DNA of 20,140 bases from an uncultured Collinsella sp. (GTDB lineage: Bacteria > Actinomycetota > Coriobacteriia > Coriobacteriales > Coriobacteriaceae). Within the stretch, counting starts at the first letter, position 1; the number at the start of each line of letters is the position of its first letter. The position numbers and the translations under genes were made by a program. Positions 14,504-20,140 of this stretch are shown in pieces. Below the pieces are notes generated by a model that saw only the letters and a list, made by a program, of their open reading frames with translations, ran no database searches and had not been told where the DNA came from. The stretch covers positions 1 through 20,140 of the forward strand of contig UQZI01000032.1 in NCBI GenBank assembly GCA_900545555.1, given 5' to 3'.

Positions 14504-15304
14504 GTGGGATTTCGCGACGTTAAGCGTTCTAAGAGCGCAAAAGACACGCGTATCATTGCAATCATCAATCAAAAAGGCGGCGTCGGTAAGTCAACGACGG
14601 CTGTAAACCTTGCAGCAGCACTGGGTGAGCAGGGTCGTAAGACACTGATTGTCGATTTTGATCCGCAGGGAAACAGTACCAGTGGATTTGGAATTGAAAA
14701 AGAAGACCTTGATCACTGCATCTATGATGCATTGTTGAATGATGTGCCGGCAGAATCGCTTGTTCTTGATACAAATTGCAAAAAGGTATTCGTAATTCCA
14801 GCTACGATTCAGCTTGCAGGTGCCGAAATTGAGCTCGTAAGCGCAATTGCTCGTGAAACCCGCCTCAAAGATTTGCTTGAGCCGATTCAGGACGAGTTCG
14901 ATTTTATTTTCATTGACTGTCCTCCTTCGCTCGGCCTGCTTACTATCAATGCCCTGACCGCAGCAGATAGCGTTTTGATTCCAATCCAGTGTGAGTATTA
15001 CGCACTCGAGGGCGTTACGAAGCTGCTTGAGTCAATGAAGATGGTCAAATCACGTCTGAACAAGGGCTTAGACACCTATGGCGTGCTTATGACCATGTAT
15101 GACTCGCGTACTTCTTTGTCGAATCAGGTTGTTGAGGAAGTTCAATCGTACTTTGGTGATAAGGCGTTTAAGACGCTGATTCCCCGTACGGTTAAAATCT
15201 CTGAAGCTCCGTCTTTTGGAGAACCGATAATTACCTATGCACCTCAAAACAAGGGTGCAAAAGCGTATATGAACCTTGCAAAAGAGGTGATCAAGCGTGC
15301 CTAG
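14504..15304 (+). CDS. parA: Chromosome-partitioning ATPase ParA/Soj
   Basis: ATP-dependent DNA-binding switch that, with ParB-parS, moves newly replicated origins apart and in some bacteria adjusts DnaA activity. Its 266 residues carry the deviant Walker A motif KGGVGKST (24-31), a switch region with DFDPQGNSTSGFG, and Walker B FDFIFIDCPPSLGLL. The N-terminus is short and basic, without the DNA-binding helix-turn-helix of plasmid type Ia ParA proteins, so this is the chromosomal type. The GTG start has AGGAGGG three bases upstream. It overlaps parB by eight bases. A TTGACA lies upstream but lacks a properly spaced -10, so its promoter is unresolved. Confidence 0.96.
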   Translation: MGFRDVKRSKSAKDTRIIAIINQKGGVGKSTTAVNLAAALGEQGRKTLIVDFDPQGNSTSGFGIEKEDLDHCIYDALLNDVPAESLVLDTNCKKVFVIPATIQLAGAEIELVSAIARETRLKDLLEPIQDEFDFIFIDCPPSLGLLTINALTAADSVLIPIQCEYYALEGVTKLLESMKMVKSRLNKGLDTYGVLMTMYDSRTSLSNQVVEEVQSYFGDKAFKTLIPRTVKISEAPSFGEPIITYAPQNKGAKAYMNLAKEVIKRA

Positions 15305-16202
15305 TGCAAAGAAACGTGGTGGATTGGGACGCGGACTCAATGCTTTGGTCTCAGAGGCTGAGTATGAGACCGGTGGTTCTGCTGCATCTGCTTCAAATGC
15401 CGCATCTGAAACAAAGCTACCTATTGAGGATATCGTTCCCAACCCTAATCAACCGCGAATTCATTTTAATGAAACTGAACTTCGCGAGTTGAGCGAGTCA
15501 ATCCAAGAACATGGCGTTTTGCAGCCGCTCTTGGTTCGCAAGCATGGCAACGGTTATGAGATCATCGCTGGTGAGCGTCGTTACCAGGCGTCAAAGCTTG
15601 CTGGTCTTGAGGAACTGCCTGTCATCATTAAAGATGTTAATGATGAAGAGATGCTGGCTCTTGCTCTTATCGAAAACCTTCAGCGTTCTGATCTGAATCC
15701 CGTCGAAGAGGCTAAGGGCTATCGCCAGCTCATCGATGCTAGCGGTATGACCCAGGAGGCATTGTCGAAGGCCGTAAGCAAGTCACGCTCTGCAATTACA
15801 AACTCGCTGCGCCTTCTCGATCTCCCCGAAGTAGTTCAGCAGATGATTTTTGAGGGTAAACTTACTGCTGGTCACGCACGTGCGATTCTTGCAGTTCCCT
15901 ATGAGGATGCTCGAATTCGACTTGCAGAGAAGGTTGTTGCGGAGGGCCTTTCCGTGAGAGCGACAGAAAATCTTGCTCCATTGTTTTCTGCCGGAGAGAC
16001 ACCTAAGACGCCGCGGCCTGCAACGCCTCAGTCTTTTAAAAAGGCTGCGCGTGTACTTCGTCAGGTATTTAATACCAACGTGCGTGTGAAGAGCTCGCGT
16101 GGAAAGAATAAGATTGAGATTGAGTTTAAAGACGAGGAAGAGCTCTCTCGTATTCTTGGTGAAATGATTCAGTTTGATCAAGGAGGCCAAGATGAGGAAT
16201 AA
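15297..16202 (+). CDS. parB: Chromosome-partitioning CTPase ParB/Spo0J
   Basis: Binds parS, spreads as a CTP-dependent DNA clamp and stimulates ParA. Its 301 residues include the N-terminal ParA-contact peptide KKRGGLGRGLNALV; a ParB/sulfiredoxin-type CTP-binding domain with GERRYQAS (92-99) and ENLQRSDLNPVEEA (126-139); a helix-turn-helix (about 151-173, MTQEALSKAVSKSRSAITNSL); and a C-terminal dimerisation domain (about 245-295). The GTG start overlaps parA, and the stop overlaps the next small gene, so all three should be translationally coupled. The perfect parS sites upstream of parA are its expected targets. Confidence 0.96.
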   Translation: MPSAKKRGGLGRGLNALVSEAEYETGGSAASASNAASETKLPIEDIVPNPNQPRIHFNETELRELSESIQEHGVLQPLLVRKHGNGYEIIAGERRYQASKLAGLEELPVIIKDVNDEEMLALALIENLQRSDLNPVEEAKGYRQLIDASGMTQEALSKAVSKSRSAITNSLRLLDLPEVVQQMIFEGKLTAGHARAILAVPYEDARIRLAEKVVAEGLSVRATENLAPLFSAGETPKTPRPATPQSFKKAARVLRQVFNTNVRVKSSRGKNKIEIEFKDEEELSRILGEMIQFDQGGQDEE

Positions 16203-16446
16203 GATTTTTACTGCGATTGCGTTGGCGACGACTGTCGCGGCTGGTGCCTTTGCTGGTTATAAGATCGCGACAGACGATGAACTTCGAGGCCGTTTGCTTC
16301 GTGGCGCGCAAGATATCGTTGATACATCCAAGAAGAAAATGGATGTTATGACAGAAGATGTTGCCATGCGAACTGCTCAGGTAACGAAAAATCCTAAGAT
16401 TAATCAAGGTTGGGTTAGCAACCAATGGGAAAATGTAGGCTATTAG
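16192..16446 (+). CDS. Small single-pass membrane protein coupled to parB
   Basis: 84 residues, function unknown. A hydrophobic Ala-rich segment at about residues 4-24 (FTAIALATTVAAGAFAGY) could be one membrane anchor. It is followed by a hydrophilic, probably helical tail (DDELRGRLLRGAQDIVDTSK and onward), giving a YtxH-like outline. I cannot assign a family firmly. The ATG follows AAGGAGG and overlaps the end of parB by 11 bases, so it is real by its ribosome site and coupling. An earlier in-frame start would be buried in parB and precede that site. Its place as last gene of the parAB operon suggests, without proof, a link to segregation or to the envelope. Confidence 0.82.
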   Translation: MRNKIFTAIALATTVAAGAFAGYKIATDDELRGRLLRGAQDIVDTSKKKMDVMTEDVAMRTAQVTKNPKINQGWVSNQWENVGY

Positions 16447-16454
16447 GTACCTAA
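16443..16454. repeat. 12-bp palindrome TTAGGTACCTAA, copy 2
   Basis: Overlaps the stop codon of the small membrane protein gene and is followed by C, as in copy 1 at 12940. It lies 23 bases before the terminator stem. Confidence 0.4.
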
Positions 16455-16476
16455 CAATTACTTAGCATATTTTGAT

Positions 16477-16516
16477 GGGTCCTTGTCTGATTCACGAGAC
16501 AAGGACCCCTTATTTT
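16477..16516 (+). terminator. Terminator of the rsmG/parAB unit
   Basis: A perfect 12-bp stem, GGGTCCTTGTCT (16477-16488) with AGACAAGGACCC (16497-16508), has an eight-base loop and is followed by CTTATTTT. The U-tract is short and interrupted, but the stem is strong. Confidence 0.8.
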
Positions 16517-16560
16517 GGCCGTAAAAATAGGACCAGTAGCAGCTGATTCAAAATTAAGGT

Positions 16561-16607
16561 CAATAAATGAAACGACCCCGGTTGCATATCCTGCAACCGG
16601 GGTCGTT
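16561..16607 (-). terminator. Terminator of rlmN
   Basis: A perfect 16-bp stem (16571-16586 with 16592-16607) has a five-base loop. On the minus strand it is followed by TCATTTATTG. It lies 37 bases past the rlmN stop codon and faces the parAB terminator tail to tail. Confidence 0.85.
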
Positions 16608-16610
16608 CGA

Positions 16611-16626
16611 TGTTTCACATGAAACG
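16611..16626. promoter_or_regulatory. Degenerate parS-like site downstream of rlmN
   Basis: TGTTTCACATGAAACG matches parS at 14 of 16 positions, between the rlmN stop codon and its terminator. About 2.2 kb from the perfect parS cluster, it is a plausible weak ParB site. Confidence 0.5.
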
Positions 16627-16644
16627 CTTTGGGGTGCGACTCCC

Positions 16645-17697
16645 CTATGCGTTTTTCTGAACTTTAAAGCGCTGCTTCAGCTGACCGCAGGCGGCATCAA
16701 TATCATTGCCGCGAGAATTACGGATCGTGGTCTCGATGCCACGAGACTCAAGGCGGCGCTGAAGATCCTCGACCTTATGAATCGGAGACGGCTTGAGCGG
16801 GCTGCCCTCGATGTCGTTAAGCTGAATCAGGTTAACGTGGCACAGCGTTCCCTCGCAGAAGTCGCAGAGTGCCTGCATCTCGGGATTCGTATCGTTGACG
16901 CCTTCGATCATGGCATATTCATAGGTCGGGCGGCGGCCAGTCTTTTCGGTGTAGAGCTGAAGCGCCTCGTGAAGGCGGAGCAGCGTGTACTTCTTAACAC
17001 CGGGCATGAGCTTGTTGCGCGTCGACTGGATGGCGGAGTGCAGGGAAACGGCAAGCGTGAACTGCTCGGGGATGTCGGCAAATTTGCGAATACCGGGAAT
17101 AACGCCGCTGGTAGAGACGGTGAGGTGACGGGCGCCGATACCGATGCCATCGGGGTCGTTGAGGATACGCAGTGCCTTGAGAACCTCGTCGTAGTTGGCA
17201 AACGGCTCGCCCTGGCCCATGAAGACAACGCTCGTGGCACGCTCGCCAAAATCGTTGGATACATGAAGTACCTGGTCGACGATCTCTTGAGCGGTCAGAG
17301 AGCGCTTGAGGCCGTTGAGACCGGTAGCGCAAAAGGCGCAGCCCATGCCACAGCCTGCCTGGGTGGAAACGCAGACGGAAAGCTTGTTACGACGGGGCAT
17401 ACCGACGGTCTCGACGGAAATGCCGTCGTGGTACTCGAGCAGATACTTGCGAGAGCCATCTTTGGAAATCTGCTTGGTGAGTTCAGTCGGCGTGTCAAAG
17501 GCAAAAGCCTCTTTAAGCTGCTCGCGGAAAGCCTTGGGAAGGTTGGTCATATCGTCAAACGAACAAACGTTCTTCTCAAAGACCCATTCGATGAGCTGCT
17601 TTGCGCGGAAGGCGGGCTGGCCAAGTTCGGCCACAAGCTCGCGAATATCGTTTTGGCTCAAGTCGCGAATGTCCTGAGATTTAGTCCTGGGATTCAT
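16645..17697 (-). CDS. rlmN: Dual-specificity RNA methyltransferase RlmN
   Basis: Radical-SAM enzyme that methylates C2 of A2503 in 23S rRNA and of A37 in some tRNAs. Its 350 residues carry the 4Fe-4S motif CGMGCAFC (Cys116, Cys120, Cys123), the auxiliary Cys109 seven residues earlier, and the methyl-carrying Cys337 in DIDAACGQL. GQGEP (161-165) and NSRGNDIDAACG are family hallmarks. These fit RlmN; the shared architecture with the resistance enzyme Cfr (A2503 C8 methylation) is noted, but the segment around GQGEPFANYDEV fits RlmN. The ATG has GAAAGG five bases upstream. It is the only gene on the right arm that runs against the presumed fork direction and is divergent from ddl. Confidence 0.95.
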   Translation of the reverse strand: MNPRTKSQDIRDLSQNDIRELVAELGQPAFRAKQLIEWVFEKNVCSFDDMTNLPKAFREQLKEAFAFDTPTELTKQISKDGSRKYLLEYHDGISVETVGMPRRNKLSVCVSTQAGCGMGCAFCATGLNGLKRSLTAQEIVDQVLHVSNDFGERATSVVFMGQGEPFANYDEVLKALRILNDPDGIGIGARHLTVSTSGVIPGIRKFADIPEQFTLAVSLHSAIQSTRNKLMPGVKKYTLLRLHEALQLYTEKTGRRPTYEYAMIEGVNDTNPEMQALCDFCEGTLCHVNLIQLNDIEGSPLKPSPIHKVEDLQRRLESRGIETTIRNSRGNDIDAACGQLKQRFKVQKNA

Positions 17698-17712
17698 GGA
17701 AGCCTTTCGATT

Positions 17713-17742
17713 TTGGGGAAACGTAGAGGGTATCGCTACAAT
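17713..17742 (+). promoter_or_regulatory. Possible promoter of ddl
   Basis: -10 TACAAT (17737-17742), identical to that of rpmH, has a weak -35 TTGGGG (17713-17718) at 18 bases' spacing. It lies in the 85-base divergent gap between rlmN and ddl. Confidence 0.45.
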
Positions 17743-17782
17743 ATGGTATCAGCTGCAGAAATTATAGAGGAGGAGTCTGTCC

Positions 17783-18748
17783 ATGCCGGGTAAAAGCCTA
17801 GAGAACATGCACGTAGCGGTCTTGGCGGGCGGTCGTTCCGCCGAGCGCGAGATCTCGCTCAATTCGGGAAAGAACGTCGTGGTGGCACTGAAGGAAGCCG
17901 GCTACACTTCGGTGGAGCTGCTCGACACGGCTGCCGATGACTTTATGGTAACCATGGCGACCGGTGGTTTCGACGTGGCGTTTATTGCCATGCACGGTGC
18001 CGGCGGTGAGGATGGCGCCATGCAGGGTGCCATGGAGACCCTGGGTATCCCCTACACGGCCTCGGGCGTGCTTGCCAGCGCTTGCGGTGCCGACAAGGAG
18101 GTCTCGAAGCTCCTGTACGCCAAGGCGGGCATTCCCATTGCCCCCGGCCTCGCGCTCGAGGCGGGCGATGAAGTCGATATCGATCATATCGTCGAGGTTT
18201 GTGGCGAGCGCTGCTTTGTGAAGCCGGCCGTCAACGGTTCCAGCTATGGCATTTCCCTGGTCCATGAGCCCTCCGAGCTGCCCGCGGCAATCGCCAAGGC
18301 GTTTGAGTACGGCGACAAAGTGCTGGTCGAGAAGTGCATCGAGGGTACCGAGATCACCGTCGGCGTATACGGCGAGGATGACGTGCGCGCCCTGCCGATT
18401 GTTGAAATCCGTAAGCCCGAGGACTGCGAGTTCTACGATCTGGACGTGAAGTATGTCGACCCTACGGACATCCATCGCATTCCGGCGCAGATTTCACCCG
18501 AGAACTACGCTCGTGCTCAGGAGCTCGCCTGTGCTGCCCATAAGGCACTCGGCTGCCTGGGTATCTCGCGCAGCGACTTTATCGTGAGCGAGGATGGCCC
18601 CGTCATCCTCGAGACCAACACGATTCCCGGCATGACCGATACATCGCTGTATCCGGATGAGATTCGCCACACCGATGACATGACGTTCCCGCAGGTGTGT
18701 GACAGTCTGATTCGTATGGGACTTCGTCGAGCGGGCGTTGCATGCTAA
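17783..18748 (+). CDS. ddl: D-alanine--D-alanine ligase
   Basis: ATP-grasp enzyme that joins two D-alanines for the peptidoglycan pentapeptide. At 321 residues it is close to the family norm. Seen: the N-terminal AVLAGGRSAEREISL loop, HGAGGEDGAMQG (71-82), the ATP-binding KPAVNGSSYGI (147-157), the omega-loop FYDLDVKY with Tyr224, and the C-terminal SRSDF...ILETNTIPGMTDTSLYP. Tyr224 corresponds to E. coli DdlB Tyr216, which marks D-Ala rather than D-lactate ligases, so no vancomycin-type ligase is indicated. GAGGAGG precedes the ATG. Its stop overlaps the next gene's start. Confidence 0.95.
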   Translation: MPGKSLENMHVAVLAGGRSAEREISLNSGKNVVVALKEAGYTSVELLDTAADDFMVTMATGGFDVAFIAMHGAGGEDGAMQGAMETLGIPYTASGVLASACGADKEVSKLLYAKAGIPIAPGLALEAGDEVDIDHIVEVCGERCFVKPAVNGSSYGISLVHEPSELPAAIAKAFEYGDKVLVEKCIEGTEITVGVYGEDDVRALPIVEIRKPEDCEFYDLDVKYVDPTDIHRIPAQISPENYARAQELACAAHKALGCLGISRSDFIVSEDGPVILETNTIPGMTDTSLYPDEIRHTDDMTFPQVCDSLIRMGLRRAGVAC

Positions 18749-20140
18749 TCGAGGACGCTGTTTCGTCGGGAACGCCGCAGTTTGTCATCGATTCCTATGC
18801 CACGCTTGCCGAGCGCGCCAAAACCCAATCGTTTGGTCTCATCGAGGAAGATGTTATCGTCCTCGATACCGAGACCACGGGTCTTTCGGTGCAGGACAAC
18901 GAGCTTATCGAGATATCAGCGGCCCGCCTTTCGGGCCGCGAGGTTGTCGATCGGTTCGATACCTTCGTGCATCCCAAGCAGCTGATTCCCGCCGAGATTA
19001 CCGAACTCACGAGCATTACAAACGCCGATGTGGTGGATGCCCCATCGGCCGTCGAGGCCGTGGCCGCTCTCGCCGATTTTGTCGGCGGCTGCCCGGTGAT
19101 TGCGCATAACGCCACCTTCGACCGTTCGTTTATCGAGTCGGTCAAGGGCGGTGTCAACGTCAGCGACATCTGGATCGATTCGCTGGCACTGTCGCGCATC
19201 GCGCTTCCGCGCCTGGCCTCGCATAAGCTGTCTTTCATGGCCGACCTGTTTGGCTGCGACTCGGTGTCGCACCGCGCCAACGCCGATGTCGACGCCCTGT
19301 GTGGTGTGTGGCGCGTGTTACTCGTGGCGCTCACCGACTTGCCTCAGGGCTTAATGGCGCGCCTGGCCGACATGCACCCCGACGTACCCTGGTCCTATCG
19401 TCCCATCTTCTCCTTCTTGGCGGGACAGAACCCCGGTTCTATCTTCTCTCTCAGCGCCGCTCGTGCTAACGTTCTCAAGGCCGATCGGGCCGATGATCGC
19501 GTTGATGCGGACGAGCTACCGGTCCTTAAGATGCCGAGCCGCGAGGAAATCGAGGCGGACTATGCGCCGGGCGGCCTGGCCAATCGCATGTATCCCACGT
19601 ACGAGCCGCGCGATGAGCAAATCGCGATGGCGCTCGAGGTCCGTGACGCACTCGTTACAGGAACGCATCGCGTGATTGAGGCGGGGACGGGCGTCGGCAA
19701 ATCGATGGCTTACCTGGTGCCTTTTGCCGAGGCCGCGCGCCGCAACAATATCACGGTTGGTATCGCGACTAAATCGAATAATCTTGCCGACCAGCTCATG
19801 TATCATGAGCTGCCCAAACTTGCCGAGCAGCTGGACGGCGGCCTATCGTTTTGCGCCCTTAAGGGCTATGACCACTATCCATGCTTGCGTAAGCTTGAGC
19901 GCATGAGCCGTGGCCAAGTCGAAATTACGACCAAGCGTGATCCTGCCGACACGCTTACGGCAGTCGCGGTCATCATGGCGTACGTGTGTCAGTCGGCCGA
20001 TGGCGACCTCGATTCGCTCGGCATTCGCTGGCGCAGCGTCAACCGTCCCGACTTTACGACGGCCTCGCGCGAGTGCGCCCGTCGCCTCTGCCCGTTTTTC
20101 CCCGATAAATGCCTGGTCCAAGGCGCCCGCCGTCGCGCGG
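18742..20140 (+). CDS. DnaQ-type exonuclease / DinG-type helicase fusion, 3' end cut
   Basis: Only the first 466 codons are in the window. The N-terminal 3'-5' exonuclease domain has DTETTG (42-47), AHNATFD (121-127) and ADVDAL (181-186), so all three Exo acidic motifs are present. A linker leads to a superfamily 2 helicase with the Q-motif region YEPRDEQIAMA, Walker A EAGTGVGKS (313-321) and the start of an iron-sulfur cluster domain (Cys381, Cys445, Cys450, Cys457 are the likely ligands). The usual KGRxNYxC motif is replaced by KGYDHYPC. The fusion resembles Firmicute DinG proteins, in which the helicase part may be degenerate; repair or nucleic-acid turnover is the likely area. The ATG overlaps the ddl stop by seven bases. 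Confidence 0.88.
   Translation, partial: MLIEDAVSSGTPQFVIDSYATLAERAKTQSFGLIEEDVIVLDTETTGLSVQDNELIEISAARLSGREVVDRFDTFVHPKQLIPAEITELTSITNADVVDAPSAVEAVAALADFVGGCPVIAHNATFDRSFIESVKGGVNVSDIWIDSLALSRIALPRLASHKLSFMADLFGCDSVSHRANADVDALCGVWRVLLVALTDLPQGLMARLADMHPDVPWSYRPIFSFLAGQNPGSIFSLSAARANVLKADRADDRVDADELPVLKMPSREEIEADYAPGGLANRMYPTYEPRDEQIAMALEVRDALVTGTHRVIEAGTGVGKSMAYLVPFAEAARRNNITVGIATKSNNLADQLMYHELPKLAEQLDGGLSFCALKGYDHYPCLRKLERMSRGQVEITTKRDPADTLTAVAVIMAYVCQSADGDLDSLGIRWRSVNRPDFTTASRECARRLCPFFPDKCLVQGARRRA

Noticed and set aside
16517..16560. Interval between the parAB and rlmN terminators as a small RNA or gene
   Set aside because: Only 44 bases, with no promoter, frame or repeat that I can support.
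16908..17400. Whether the radical-SAM gene is the resistance methylase Cfr
   Set aside because: Motif spacing, GQGEPFANYDEV and 350-residue length fit housekeeping RlmN. No mobile element or resistance gene is nearby.
17761..17766. Perfect TATAAT on the minus strand as the rlmN promoter
   Set aside because: The position 17 bases upstream reads CCGGCA, with no resemblance to a -35, and no extended -10 is present. Left unannotated.
18418..18490. Possible VanA/VanC-type ligase altering glycopeptide susceptibility
   Set aside because: The omega-loop keeps the FYDxxxKY pattern with Tyr224, as in D-Ala-D-Ala ligases, and no vanH, vanX or vanR/S neighbours are present.

Overview
The window is the replication-origin region of a high-GC, Gram-positive-type chromosome. 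The likely source is an actinobacterium of class Coriobacteriia, probably Collinsella or a close relative. This is inferred from gene order, short ribosomal and YidC-type genes, GTG starts with strong GGAGG sites, and overall base composition. No tRNA, rRNA, CRISPR array or insertion sequence was seen.

Left arm, all on the minus strand, reading away from the origin: a GHKL-ATPase/winged-helix protein (first gene), dnaA, dnaN, recF, the DUF721/DciA gene, gyrB and gyrA (only its extreme 3' end is missing). An intrinsic terminator separates the DciA gene from gyrB. A 101-base concentric inverted repeat lies between gyrB and gyrA.

Origin: genes diverge at 11063-11407. This gap and the dnaA-dnaN gap (7750-7987) share a 13-bp motif, GTTTTCAACAGGT, in three exact copies. 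I read it as the local DnaA box; the TTATCCACA consensus is absent from both gaps. The dnaA-dnaN gap also holds an AT-rich stretch with TAA/TAG triplets followed by a GC patch and a degenerate box, the layout of a basal unwinding element. The origin therefore looks bipartite around dnaA, as in Bacillus. DnaA itself carries substitutions at residues that read the box in E. coli.

Right arm, plus strand: rpmH, rnpA, yidD, yidC and khpB/jag form an operon behind a clear sigma-A-type promoter. After a strong terminator come rsmG, three perfect parS sites, parA, parB and a small membrane protein. Next are tail-to-tail terminators, rlmN on the minus strand, then ddl and a DnaQ-exonuclease/DinG-type helicase that runs off the window.

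The genes start replication (DnaA, DnaN, DciA), repair and supercoil DNA (RecF, gyrase), segregate the origin (ParABS) and support translation and membrane insertion. The most unusual items are the GHKL protein with a Gln/Tyr-rich middle and a C-terminal winged helix leading the dnaA operon, the non-canonical DnaA box with matching DnaA changes, and a phenylalanine at the quinolone-resistance serine of GyrA.
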